Assembly: GCA_003550325.1 (NCBI GenBank)
Contig: QKWP01002107.1
Coordinates: 21,165 to 85,164, forward strand
Source of the DNA: Gigaspora rosea
Lineage: Eukaryota; Glomeromycota; Glomeromycetes; Diversisporales; Gigasporaceae
Length of the DNA stretch: 64,000 nucleotides
Direction: 5' to 3'
This document shows, one piece after another, positions 1-11,998 of this stretch; within the stretch, counting starts at the first letter, position 1, and each line of letters opens with the position of its first letter. The notes under the pieces are model-generated. The model made no database searches. It worked only from the letters and a program-made list of their open reading frames with translations, and was not told where the DNA came from. The translations under genes and the position numbers were made by a program.

Positions 1-1242
<1,242 letters not shown>

Positions 1243-1680
1243 TGTTATTAAGTTGATCTGATAATAGGCAATCTTGAATTGGATTGGAACCCTAGCAAGA
1301 TTGAGTATCCATCTGATTGGCTGTCGATCGATCATATGAAAAGTCACTGATTACCAAATTTCGGTATGCAATTTATGACTTGCTATTTTAAGTAACTTCT
1401 GGCAAATTTAATCAGACTTTTCATAATCAATTGTATTTTCATACACGTCTGCCTAAACGACCAATGAAAGTTCAAGCATTGACAACCAACCAGATGGATA
1501 CTTAATCATGCTTTTTTTGCTTGTATTACAGGAAATTCAACGTAAAAAATAAACTAAGTTCGTGAAATTAAAAATTTAGGTTAGGGCATTAAGGTTAGAA
1601 GCTATAGAAATAAATCATTAGTTTCTATACATAAAATTTCTTTTCTGTCATTTCAATTAGTGCCCCAAAACAGGTTTAAA
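1243..1680 (-). promoter_or_regulatory. Upstream region of CSN5
   Basis: Sequence between the CSN5 start codon and the first repeat (X). It is less AT-extreme than the flanks and holds no ORF beyond the in-frame upstream extension of exon 1. It presumably contains the 5' UTR and promoter; I see no clear TATA box or named motif. Confidence 0.4.
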
Positions 1681-1908
1681 GAACCCTGAACAATCTATAT
1701 AAGGTCATATTTGAAAAATTGCTAGTATAGGCCTTTTTTTAAAAAAGGTTATATTTGAAAAGTAGTTACAGTTGACTCTCATTAATATCAACCTCGTTAA
1801 TATCAACCTAAGCTACAACCCAAATTTTTATAAATTTTTATATGTTAAAATCCCCTCATATATATCAATTTTAATATAAATTCTCATTAATATATATCAA
1901 CATGAATA

Positions 1909-3618
1909 CAGTGGCCTACCATATTATTATGGACACTTTTTAAAAATTTATAAGTCGGGTTCAAGTAAGTAAACATTGTGCAAAATTTATATTACGGTTT
2001 AAGCAGTTCTTAAGGCGCAATATACTAAAATTTCACACGATTTCATTAGATCATGCGGAAGTTATGCAGGAAGTTCGATGAACTTCCATTTTTGGATTTG
2101 ACCGAAAATCGATTTTCAGATTTTTCCGGATTTTTTTGCTTTTACTAAAAAATTCACTGAAGATCGTACTCGGTTTGGATTAACTTAAAATTTCGCCCAT
2201 ATGTAGTATGACATCGTGCCAATATTGTGCCGTATAAAAAAGGCTAGATTTGTATGACAAATCGGTATAAATAATACGTATCCTTTTTTTTTCTCACAAA
2301 ACAATGGGAAGACGTAAAGACTTAACAGAAGATCAAAGGGGCGCAATAATTTATGGCCACCAACGAGGTGATTCGGTTCGTACTATCGCAGTAGCTGTCG
2401 GGTGCAGCAAATCCGCTGTACAAAATATTATTCAAGAGTATCGTCAAGTAGGAGCAGAGAGAAAAAAAAAAAAAAAAAGACCTGGACGTCCTAGGCTTCT
2501 TTCACTTACTGACCGTGAAAACCTAAAAAACTTAGTAACTGATGGCAATCGACGTCTCAATCTTACCCAAATTACTAACCTTTTTAACCACCAAAATAAG
2601 CAAAAAAAAATTTCTAGAAGTACCGTGCGTCGTGCTTTGCATGGTGAAAAATTGAAATCATGTGTTGCCACTCAGAAACCGTTGATTTCTGAAGAAAACA
2701 GACAAAAAAGGCTTGACTGGGCTCATGCACATAAAAATTGGACTGTCCGGCACTTCAAACGTGTATTGTGGTCAGACGAAACCATGTGTCGTCTCTTTCA
2801 GGGCTTTCGTGGTCTTGTTTGGCGTGAGTCTCATGAAAAATGGGATTTGGATTGCTTAAGTGGAACCGTAGGTCGTAGCAAAGGTCGTATGTATTGGGGC
2901 TGCTTCTCCTGGTATGGGCTTGGGCCTATTGTTGCACTTAAATCCTCAGTTACTGGTGATTCTTACGTTAAAATTCTCTGTAGGCATGTTCTTCCTGGCT
3001 TAAAAAAATTTCCATCAAGTAATGATCGTGGTCGTCCCATCTTTCAGCAAGACAATGCCAGACCTCATACTGCAGACGTTGCAAAAGCATTTATGGCAAA
3101 AAATCGAATTAGATGGATGGATTGGCCCCCTCAGAGCCCCGACCTTAACCCAATAGAAAACATGTGGTCCATGGTTAAAAGGTCTCTGCGCCGCAAGCCA
3201 AATCCGGGTAATCTGAAAGAGCTGGATGCCCTTGTCAAAAAGGCATGGATTGACGTACCACCTGAGTACTATCATAGGCTTATTACAAGCATGCCCGATC
3301 GGGTTGTTGCTTGTATTAATGCAGGAGGGGGACCTATAAAGCATTAAACCACAATTAGTTTTTTGTTTTTGTAAAAAAAAAAAAAATTTAAAGAAAAAAA
3401 AAAAAATTCGAATTTTGATTTTCGGTCAAATGAAAAAAACCATGTTTATGGTTTTTTTTGCATAACTTCCATGCAACCTAATAAAATTACACGAAAATTT
3501 AATATATTATATTTTGAGATTTGCTTAGCACGTGTTATAAATTTCGTGCTATGTTTACTTACCCAAACCCGACTTATAAATTTTTAAAAAGTGTCCATAA
3601 TAATATGATAGGCCACTG
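1909..3618 (+). mobile_element. Intact Tc1/mariner (IS630-Tc1) transposon
   Basis: A 1710-bp element with TA duplications at 1907-1908 and 3619-3620. Inverted repeats start CAGTGGCCTA and are near-identical for about 70 bp (CAGTGGCCTACCATATTATT on the left, one change on the right), with looser matching to about 160 bp. It holds one intron-free transposase ORF (2304-3347). Near-perfect ends and an unbroken ORF suggest recent activity. Confidence 0.95.
2304..3347 (+). CDS. Tc1-type DD34E transposase
   Basis: 347-aa transposase that cuts and pastes its own element at TA sites. Residues 1-50 form a helix-turn-helix (DLTEDQRGAIIYGHQRGDSV onward), followed by a Lys/Arg-rich AT-hook-like GRPR stretch near 61-64 and a second HTH to about residue 115. 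The catalytic triad is complete: Asp158 in LWSDET, Asp250 in FQQDNARPHTA and Glu285 in SPDLNPIENMW, with exactly 34 residues between the last two. A TATA-like GTATAAATAA lies about 35 nt upstream of the ATG. The coding region is distinctly more GC-rich than the flanks. Length and motifs equal the family norm; no stops or frameshifts seen. A decayed relative lies at 31986-34051. Confidence 0.97.
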   Translation: MGRRKDLTEDQRGAIIYGHQRGDSVRTIAVAVGCSKSAVQNIIQEYRQVGAERKKKKKRPGRPRLLSLTDRENLKNLVTDGNRRLNLTQITNLFNHQNKQKKISRSTVRRALHGEKLKSCVATQKPLISEENRQKRLDWAHAHKNWTVRHFKRVLWSDETMCRLFQGFRGLVWRESHEKWDLDCLSGTVGRSKGRMYWGCFSWYGLGPIVALKSSVTGDSYVKILCRHVLPGLKKFPSSNDRGRPIFQQDNARPHTADVAKAFMAKNRIRWMDWPPQSPDLNPIENMWSMVKRSLRRKPNPGNLKELDALVKKAWIDVPPEYYHRLITSMPDRVVACINAGGGPIKH

Positions 3619-3706
3619 TATAATGGTGGTCCAAATAGGTTGATATAGATGAGGGACAACTGTATTGAGTAAAAAGGTTATATTTGAAAATAGCTAATAA
3701 CTAGAT

Positions 3707-4033
3707 GGGGTGTTTTCTATTAAAAGGGCCCATTTTTATAATTTTTTGAAAATAAGTTTTTTATAAATTTTGACATGGTTGACATTTTTTAATTATAAAT
3801 GAAAGTCGATTTGTATAATAAAAAATCCAGATAATGTAAAAGAAAAATTCATGAAGCTGCGTAGTGCCAACACGCCACAAGATTACTCAATAGTCACTTG
3901 CTGTCTTTAACCAATCAAAATCGTGATATTTGATTAATTCCAGATCAGTCTGAAAATCAAAACAAATAATTAAACTCAATTATCTCAAAATAAAATATAT
4001 ATAAAAATGGGCCCTTTTAATAGAAAACACCCC
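3707..4033. mobile_element. MITE with 34-bp perfect inverted repeats, family M1 copy 1
   Basis: 327 bp bounded by GGGGTGTTTTCTATTAAAAG and its exact complement; identity runs 34 bp. It interrupts repeat X. A second, diverged copy lies at 42842-43170 and shares the interior (for example CAGTCTGAAAATCAAAACAA). No ORF; target duplication unclear. Confidence 0.88.
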
Positions 4034-4290
4034 AAATAGGTTATATTTAAAATAATACTAATAGAATAAGGTTTATAAATCTTATATTTGAAATGTGCTA
4101 ATAAAAAATGTAAAGTAATAGTTTTTTTGGTTTGTTTTTTTGGGGGGTTTTTTTAGAGAATATAGTTCTGTAGTGTTATAGAATAGGTTTCTTATTATTG
4201 AAAACTAGAACATTTTAAAGATATTTTAGTACAACATAAAAAAAAATACAAAATAATATAAAATGGACTTTTATACTTTTATACTATTAG

Positions 4291-4792
4291 CCATATCGGC
4301 GGATCGACGTAACATGTCAGCTCGACCAATCATGATCGAGGATTATCAAAAAAATTTTACGCGAAAATTTATTACAAAGCGAATTTTCACAAAAACGGCC
4401 TTTTTAACCAGCTTTGTATTTATAATTAAGTACGTAGAAAATTACGAAATTCATGTATTTAATTATAAGCCAAAAGAATATTAAAAAGGCCATTTTTTTG
4501 AAAATTAGCTTCCGAATTTACCCTTAATAGTTACCAACCCATTTCTCAATGCCCAACCCATCCTAAAACACCAGAATAATTCAACAAAAGATAAAAGTAC
4601 TTCTTTCTACAGCTTAACGTAGCTCTTTTATTAAGTTTTATTGGTTTTTTAACTTGTCTAAGCGTCAAAAAGGCTCTTTTGTTAGTTGTAACAAGTACTT
4701 CGTTTGTTAGTTTTTCAACGTTTACTTAGGAGCAAATTTTTATATAACAGTTTATCGAAAAAAGACCCAATTACGCCGATCCGCTAATATGC
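4291..4792. mobile_element. Possible small inverted-repeat element
   Basis: Imperfect ends of about 22 bp: CATATCGGCGGATCGACGTA on the left and CATATTAGCGGATCGGCGTA from the right end, reverse-complemented. The interior is AT-rich with a short meaningless ORF. No target duplication recognised. Confidence 0.45.
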
Positions 4793-5300
4793 AAATTTAA
4801 AAGGTCATAATATTTTGAAATAATTTATAAACTGTAAAAAACTGTAATATTATATAAAAAATTTCAAAAAATTGCGAAATATCAAAATTAGGAAATATTA
4901 TATAAAATATTTTGAAATATTTTAAAATTTTTTATGTAATATTATTAGCTTTTTTATATTAAACAAAATTTTTAAAATATTTTGCATAAATGCAAATAAG
5001 GTATATTTTCAGTTTTTATATTAACAACTAACCTTTAACCCAGTATTGTTTATAATTTGTAATTAAAATATAATATTATATAAACCCATTTCTGCTATTA
5101 AAAGATTTTAAAACCTCATTTTGCTAACCTGACCAGAATATAAAAATCAAAAATATAAGGTTTTAAGCCTAATATTAACTTTGCAAAATATTTTACAATA
5201 TTTTAAAATATTTTAAAAATTTTAAATTTAAATTCTTTAAAGGTTTTAATTGTTTATTAGCTATGCATTATATCAGTATTATATCAGATTTTACATGTAT
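4793..5300. other. AT-rich spacer
   Basis: Very AT-rich with short self-complementary runs such as AAATATTTTAAAATATTTT. I see no gene or bounded element. Confidence 0.5.
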
Positions 5301-5301
5301 T

Positions 5302-5554
5302 TAGAGTCCATATTGGACTGGGTTAAGCCAATCCAACCTGGGCCTAAATCTGCAAATTTACAAGTTTTGGTCTAGATTTTTAGATCTATAATCAATTTGA
5401 GCCAATACTAAATTAGTCTAAAAGCAATAGGCTAGGCTTAAGCTTGGTTAGCTTATTAAAAACTATAGTATTAAACCCATAATAAATTTGAACAAGTTTG
5501 AACTGGGCTTACAAAATCATCAACTTAGCCCAACCCGGTCCAATATGAACCCTA
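5302..5554. mobile_element. MITE with ends around CATATTGGACYGGGTT
   Basis: The left end reads CATATTGGACTGGGTTAAGC; the right end, reverse-complemented, reads CATATTGGACCGGGTTGGGC. About 28 bp match. The left end also contains the near-palindrome AGTCCATATTGGACT. No ORF. Confidence 0.75.
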
Positions 5555-5689
5555 TATGTATTTTTTTTTTTTAATTTTTAACAGTCTCGCTAATACTTTA
5601 TTAATAAGTTTATATGCACTGACCAAAGTCTATATATATATTAAACCTTTCAATTGTAAGTCCAATATTATTTAGCTACAAAAACCATG

Positions 5690-6690
5690 CTCAGATGTAA
5701 CCTGTTATACTAACTCCCATAGATATAAAACCTACTAAATTAGGAAACTTTGTCAGCTCTGTCAAAGACTAACTCATTTAAATTCTTCCTATCTAAACTA
5801 CCAGATAGGATAATCTTATCCTAGAAAAAATAAAATAAGTAAAAGAAAAAAGAAAAGGGAAATTAAAAGGGAAAAAAACTATCTCAATCTAAATGACTAC
5901 TGTAATCAAAAATATATATAAAAAGAAAAAAGAAAGACAGAGATAAAAAAAACAAAAGAGGTTATAACAGAACTAAAAAGTGTACTATTAAACCTGTACT
6001 AGATTATAAAAATTATATAATATACTAAACAAATAAGTCTTTACTCTATATTTATTTATGCATTATATATAAATTGGGTAAAAATATAAAAAAACCCAAA
6101 AATCTGTAGAGAAATCTAGTATTTAAAAAAACCTTCTAGAAAGAATTTTTGTGTTAGTGTTTCTTCCAAAATAGTTTATATGATATTCATTGTTTATTTC
6201 AAGTTTTGAGAGTGAGAACCTGAAACTTACTTGACTTGATTCTGATTAGATAGGTGCTTTTCTAATTTGAACAAAGTAAATATTGATGATCTTTTGAAGA
6301 GAGTAAGCTGGGTTTTTTACTTTTTGGTGAAATTTTGAAAAGTTTAAAGAGAAATAAAACAATACTTGTACTAAATTTAAAGAAAAGTAAATTCAAAATA
6401 AGCCTTATTTTTTTGTTGTTCCCACTGTTTTGCTATAGGTTATTTCATCAACGAAGTGGCTCTTTGCTCTCCACCAAAATTTATCGTACAAGGGCTCTAC
6501 CTTCTGTCAGTTATTTTGTAAAAAGACGCTTTTGGCTTGTATGCTAAATATACAAAAAAGTTCCCAGTGAAATAGTTAACCTTTGTAAAAACCATTCCTA
6601 CTATATATTAAGTATAGGCAATACTTTAACAAAAAACTTTTTGTTTTTTTTCTGTTAGAAACTTTGGTCAGGTAATCATTAGAAAGAGTT
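5690..6690 (-). mobile_element. Retroposon R, copy G (5' subtype 2), decayed
   Basis: Sense strand is minus; the 5' end is AACTCTTTCTAATGATTACC near 6690. It matches copies C, D and H through the blocks GATCTTTTGAAGAG (shared 3' half) and TTTGGCTTGTATGCT (5' half), with many C-to-T and G-to-A differences. The left boundary is approximate; poly-T at about 5562-5574 may be its tail. Confidence 0.65.
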
Positions 6691-6794
6691 CATATTTTTT
6701 TTGTGATTCTATGTATTACATGCATGCTTGATTAAAATAAAAGTTGATTTTTTGTTTTTATGCTTAGGGGTAGGGTTTGAGGCACAGGAGCACA

Positions 6795-7103
6795 GGCATG
6801 CCTATAGGCAGTATTGTCACTTGGACGTTTTTTGGACATTTTGAACATTTTTTTAAATTAAAATTACTTAAAATTTTATTAAAATAATCTATTTTAATTT
6901 TTTCACCAATGAGTCCAGCACCTAAAAAAATATATAATTATATATTTTTTTTAAATTACTTTATTGATTAGTTAAACATGGGACATAGGCTTGGATGATT
7001 TTGGACAATCTTGGACATTGGACAAAAAACATAGTATGGACACGTTCAAGTAACAACACTGCCTATAGGCATGCCACTTGGCCATTAGGCATGCCTAGTC
7101 ATG
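6795..7103. repeat. GCATGC-rich cluster, split by a hAT MITE
   Basis: Without the MITE insertion the sequence holds four GGCATGCC/GCATGCC palindromes in about 60 bp. Similar clusters lie at 13842-13903 and 16408-16470. Function unknown. Confidence 0.5.
6809..7061. mobile_element. hAT-type MITE with 8-bp duplication
   Basis: 253 bp, ends CAGTATTGTCACTTGGACG and (complement of the right end) CAGTGTTGTTACTTGAACG, flanked by exact CCTATAGG at 6801-6808 and 7062-7069. Eight-bp duplications and CAGTG termini are diagnostic of the hAT superfamily. Confidence 0.9.
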
Positions 7104-7932
7104 TGATATATATGTCGTATTTGATTGGTTAGCATTTCAGAAATAATATCACTAAAATAACAAGTAGGACCAAAGTATTGTGATGATATAAAGTTATGCT
7201 AATTTTTTATTTTTATTATTCTTCTATTCTTGTTTCCATTTTTAGTTATTTATTTTTAATCAAATATGTATATTTAGTAAAATTAATATGTTCAAGGGTC
7301 AAAAACTCTTTCTGACGCTCGCTCATACCAAAATTTTCAAGAACGCCGACCTATGAAAACCATACAGTTAATATATTCAATATGCAACAAAACTTTACTA
7401 GTAGCAGCTGGGACTCAAGGCTAATCATCGTATGCTTGGTTGTAGCTGAAAAAGATTTGAACCCTTATGGGAAAGGCCTCCGAGCAGAAGTCTCTAGTAC
7501 TACTAAGCGAAGAAGTAGTAGGCATAATAACCTGGAGCTTTGTCAAGTTTTATGGATATGAAAACAGAAGTAAATACTTGGTCGGATATTTTATTCTGTA
7601 TGGCGTAACTCTTTCAAAGTCCTTTCAGTTTTGGTACTTTCCCTTGGTGCCCCTTTGGCCTTTCGAAATTTCAACAAAAGTGAGCGTTTTGGTTTACCCC
7701 CTCCAAAAGATCGACATTGTTCACTTTTCCATTTTGGAAATGCGGCTTCCAAACTGAATCAAGTCACGAGTAAAATTCAGGACATGGATAAGTTGGAGAT
7801 AAACACGAATTGAAATTTCCTTTTAGAATATTCTCTTAGCCGTAGTTTTTTTTTCTTTTTTCATCTCGTCAGCTTTTTTCACATGTTTTTTGCTGTAATA
7901 TAGTACTTGGTATTTTTACCGGCATAGTATTA

Positions 7933-10396
7933 TCCCTTAAACCATCTAGCGGGCAAATTTGCCTGCTTAAATTTTTTTTGATCAATTATTGTACAATTTT
8001 TCAAAATTTTATTAAGCCGCACCCCCATAATCTCTTGACTAGAATGAAAGAACACTACATGCTAGTTGTCATATGATTGTTATTTTGCGAAATTTCCTTA
8101 ATGATATTCCAAAATCGTCTAAGTATGGCTGACCGTTCATATAATTTTTACGATCAAATTTAATAGTAAAAATGATACTTTCACATGACAATTGTGTAAC
8201 ATCTTCATGATCGTCACACAAAGGTACCTTTTATAATATAACATTGAAGTTGGCCAAAGATTTTTCACAACCAACTTTACAGAATTGGTTTTTTGAAATA
8301 ATGCAAAAGAAATAAGGTGACTCAAAAGCTTGGTTAAAATGGTATATTTTACACCCTTCGTGTGAATTTATGCCCTTTGTAGTGCTCCTACGGACCAGAC
8401 TCGAACCAGACTTTAGTCAAGTCTGAGTCTAGTCTGATTTTCGGACCGGACTCAGACTTTTATATTCAGACTTTATAGTCAAGTCTGAGTCTGGTCTGGG
8501 TCTGGTCCGAAGTCTGCAGACTGGTCTGAGTCCGAATATATTTATATGTATTTTTTGGTGCTGAACAAGTTTACTTAGTGCATTTTGTTAGAATAAATTA
8601 GTAAAATTTTATGAATCATAAGATTTTATTGAATTTTATTAATAAAATTCTAAAAAATCTTATAATTCGCAAATTTTTATTAATTAATTCTAACAAAATG
8701 CACTAAGTAAACTTGTTCAGCACCTAAAAATGTATTAAAACGGCCTATTTGTTTTTATTTTATTTGAAATTTAGAGATTTGATGCACAATTTTGGATTTT
8801 TGATCAAAAAAGTCAAATTTTAACATCTTAACTCCAAATTTCAAGTAAAATAAAAACAGCCTTGCCGAATTAATGTATTTTTAGGTGCTGAACAAGTTTA
8901 CTTAGTGCATTAAGTTAGAAATAATTAGTAAAATTTTGTGAATCATAAGATTTTATAGAATTTTATTAGTAAAATTCGATAAAATCTTACAATTCACAAA
9001 TTTTTATTAATTAATTCTAACAAAACACACTAAGTAAACTTGTATAGCACATAAAAATACATTAAATCGGCAAGGTTGTTTTTATTTTACTTGAAATTTG
9101 GAGAAAAGATGCATAATTTTGGATTTTTGATCAAAAAAGCCAAATTTAAGCATCATTTCTCCAAATTTCAAGTAAAATAAAATTAACCCTGCTGATTTGA
9201 TATATTTTTAGGTGCTGTATAAGTTTATTTAGTGCATTTAGTTAGAAATAATTAGTAAAATTTTGTGAAAAATAAGATTTTATAGAATTTTATTAGTAAA
9301 ATTCTATAAAGTCTTAAAATTCACAAATTTTTATTAATTAATTCTAACAAAATGCACTAAGTAAACTTGTTCAGCACCTAAAAATACATTAAATCGGCAG
9401 GGTTGTTTTTGTTTCACTTGAAATTTGGAGAAAAGATGCATAATTTTGGATTTTTGATCAAAAAAGTCAAATTTAAGCATCTTTTCTCCAAATTTCAAGT
9501 AAAATAAAAATAACCCTGCCAGTTTAATGTATTTTTAGGTGCTGAACAAGTTTACTTAATGTGCTTTGTTAGAATTAATTAATAAAAATTTGTGAATTTT
9601 AAGATTTTATAGAATTTTACTAATAAAATTCTATAAAATTTTATGATTCACAAAATTTTACTAATTATTTCTAAGTTAATGCACTAAGTAACCTTGTTCA
9701 GCACCTAAAAATACATTAAATCGGCCGGGTTGTTTTTATTTTACTTGAAATTTGGAGTTAAGATGTTAAAATTTGACTTTTTTGATCAAAAATCCAAAAT
9801 TGTGCATCAAATCTCTAAATTTCAAGTAAAATAAAAACAAATAGGCCGTTTTGATACATTTTTAGGTGCTGAACAAGTTTACTTAGTGCATTTTGTTAAA
9901 ATTAATTAATAAAAATTTGCGAATTATAAAATTTTTTAGAATTTTATTAATAAAATTCAATAAAATCTTATGATTCATAAATTTTACTAATTAATTCTTA
10001 CAAAATGCACTAAGTAAACTTGTTCAGCGCCAAAAAATACATATAAATATATTTGGACTCAGACCAGTCTGCAGACTTCGGACCAGACCCGGACCAGACT
10101 CATAGTTGAGTCTGAGTCTGGTCTGAAGTCTGAAATTAGTAAAATTTAGAGTCTGAGTCTGGTCTGAACCCGGACCGGACCAGACCCGGACCGGGCCTAG
10201 GAGCACTAGCCCTTTGTTTGGATCATTTCGAGTATGCTACACTGCGGCTGTTGAATGCGGCATGTGGCTCAAGCTTTTTGGAGTTACTATAACCAATTAG
10301 AATCGAAATTTCTATAAAAAAAATTTTTTTATGCTTTATTTTTGTCAAATTATTTAAGCGGGCAAATTTGCCCGCTTAAGTGGACGGTTTAAGGAA
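7933..10396. mobile_element. TA-flanked element with GGCAAATTTGCC boxes, copy 1 (contains a hAT element)
   Basis: Ends TCCCTTAAACC and (right complement) TTCCTTAAACC, flanked by TA. Each end carries the self-palindrome GCGGGCAAATTTGCC close to the terminus. Excluding the hAT insertion at 8380-10208 the element is about 630 bp, close to the 644-bp relative at 57998-58641, with which it shares the terminal plan but little interior. Confidence 0.8.
8380..10208. mobile_element. hAT-type element made of alternating palindromic modules
   Basis: 1829 bp flanked by exact GCCCTTTG (8372-8379 and 10209-10216). Termini TAGTGCTCCTA match on both ends and fit the hAT start pattern. Outer arms of about 170 bp are rich in GTCTGAGTCTGGTCTG-like units. 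Between them lie five copies of palindromic module P (8551-8730, 8876-9056, 9204-9384, 9531-9712, 9857-10037; edges AGGTGCTGAACAAGTTTAC) alternating with four copies of palindromic module Q (about 145 bp; edges CTCCAAATTTCAAGTAAAAT). No transposase ORF. Confidence 0.92.
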
Positions 10397-10852
10397 TATA
10401 ATTTTTTATACTTGAAACCAGGCAAAATTGGTGCTGTCTTACAGTTTAATTTTTGCCTTTTTCTTCATTCTTTTCTTTCGTTTTATTTTGTCTATTTTGG
10501 TATTCGTTTAGGTAGTTTAGGTTATCCCACATTTACTTTCCCTTTTTTTTCTATATATCTATTTTTTTTTTACTAGTACTCCTTTCTCGAGAAGCTTGGA
10601 GAAGAAGGTTTAAAAATTAGGCTGTTTGACAACACCCTTGAGTTTGACTTCAAGCTCTTAGTTTGTTTTGGCATTTGGCTACAACACTAGTGCAGCAGGT
10701 CGCATATTGTATTCTTGAAATCAAAGAATCAGTATGACGTAGGGTTCGGTAAATTAGAAACCAAATTTGTAATTCCTGAATTTACAAATATTTTAATAAA
10801 GATCGTTTGCGAGACTGCCTAAGAGTAAAAAAAAATGTAAAATTAATATGTT

Positions 10853-11613
10853 GATATAATCTCCAAATTACCTGTTTCCACCTGTTCGTCAATTTGATAT
10901 ATTTAATTGAATATATCTTATATATCAAATATATCAAATATATTAAATATATTAAATATATCAAATATATTAAATATGTTTGATATATCAAACCTGATAA
11001 CTTGTTAGAGTAAAATTAGAAAAAGTATAAATACGATATCTTTTGTCTTCACAAGAAAGGAAGCTGAGAAGCAAGAACTTAGTGGAGTTTAAAGCTTTAG
11101 AGTTCAATATTGCAGAGTAATAACGTTCGAAATTAAAGTAAAAGTATTATTGTTAGTAATTCCCCAATAGATAATTAAATAAATTGTTATTATTATAAAC
11201 CAATAACCTCCTAATAAGTCCAAATCCTGTGTCCTCATATTATAACCTCATGATATAATCTAGAGCTCTATTTCGATCCTAGTTACTCAGACCAAGTCTA
11301 CCCATGCTAGAATGTCCAGAAATCTGTTTTTTTAAACCATTAAATTATTGCTTTTGTTCTGTCTTTTTTCATAATCTGCTTAACCAATTAAAATTTAAAG
11401 ATATGACTAACCAATAGATAATTTAATATAAAATAATAACTTCGCTACTTACTATATTTAGACATTTATATATAATAACAATAATTCTGCTTTTTCTGCT
11501 TATTCAGTTTTTTTTAACAAAATCAGCAGAATTTGTGCATATTTGTACAGATTCTGTACAAGCAAAAAACTGGACACTCTAATCTATGCCTCTGTCTTTG
11601 TCTTTATAATATA
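10853..11613. other. AT-rich spacer with a TATATCAAA minisatellite
   Basis: Positions about 10895-10992 hold a degenerate 10-bp tandem repeat of the form ATATATCAAA/ATATATTAAA, which produces a false repetitive ORF on the minus strand. The rest (to 11613) shows no gene or bounded repeat. Confidence 0.6.
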
Positions 11614-11810
11614 ATGACCCTACCATCAGGAAATTTTATATATAGATATTAATCGATATATAACAGTTAATCGTTTTATATCGATTAAAAAATAATGATA
11701 TATATCGATTAACCGGTTAAAAATCGATATATGTCTAAATCGATATATATCATTTTCTATATTAAATCGTTATATATCTACAAATCGATTATAATCGGAA
11801 TTATTTAAAA

Positions 11811-11914
11811 CAATATATAACGATTAACAGATCTTTAACGATTACACAGTGTTTTGATCACAATGATATATAACGATTAACAGATCTTTAACAATTACAC
11901 AGTGTTTTGACCAC
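11811..11914 (+). repeat. Tandem duplication of about 52 bp
   Basis: Two direct copies of a unit containing AACAGATCTTTAAC and TTACACAGTGTTTTGA, differing at a few bases, close to the assembly gap. More copies may be collapsed in the gap. Confidence 0.85.
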
Positions 11915-11998
11915 GTTACAAAAATTTCATCCCAGATCACCAGGTAAAAAAAAAAAAGTAAAATTTCAAAAAAAAGTATGTTAAAAATAAAGAAAAAA

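Larger units (their letters stand above)
1769..3662. mobile_element. pogo/Tigger-like MITE (about 180 bp), interrupted by a Tc1 element
   Basis: The ends match over about 28 bp: CAGTTGACTCTCATTAATAT on the left and, reverse-complemented, CAGTTGTCCCTCATCTATAT on the right, both flanked by TA. TA duplication plus CAGTTG termini fit the pogo/Tigger group. Only about 180 bp belong to this element; the rest (1909-3618) is the Tc1 insertion. No coding capacity. Confidence 0.75.
1681..4108 (+). repeat. Repeat X, copy 1, split by three insertions
   Basis: X is a repeat of about 200 bp made of about five degenerate copies of the core GGTTATATTTGAAAA followed closely by GCTAATA. Copy 1 is cut between 1768 and 3663 by a pogo-like MITE and between 3707 and 4033 by another MITE. 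Uninterrupted copies at 63434-63638 (+) and 61910-62107 (-) show what the undisturbed order was; a fragment starts at 61069. Class unknown. Confidence 0.7.
7293..10836 (+). mobile_element. Retroposon R, copy F (5' subtype 1), interrupted by nested DNA elements
   Basis: The copy starts after GTAAAATTAATATGTT (7277-7292) and ends in a short poly(A) before the same 16 bp at 10837-10852. That target duplication shows target-primed retroposition. The original copy was about 1.08 kb; 7933-10396 is a later DNA-element insertion that hit the conserved stem-loop. Near the 5' end an open frame reads ALVLLSEEVVG-type sequence also found in copies A and B. The 3' part matches copies A and B through GAGAAGAAGGTT and GCAGGTCGCA. 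Confidence 0.85.

Noticed and set aside
2444-3344. Minus-strand ORFs within the Tc1 element
   Set aside because: Antisense shadows of the transposase gene.
8551-10037. Regularly spaced repeats resembling a CRISPR array
   Set aside because: Units are 180-bp palindromes with repeated, not unique, intervening modules, inside a transposon with 8-bp duplications in a eukaryotic sequence.
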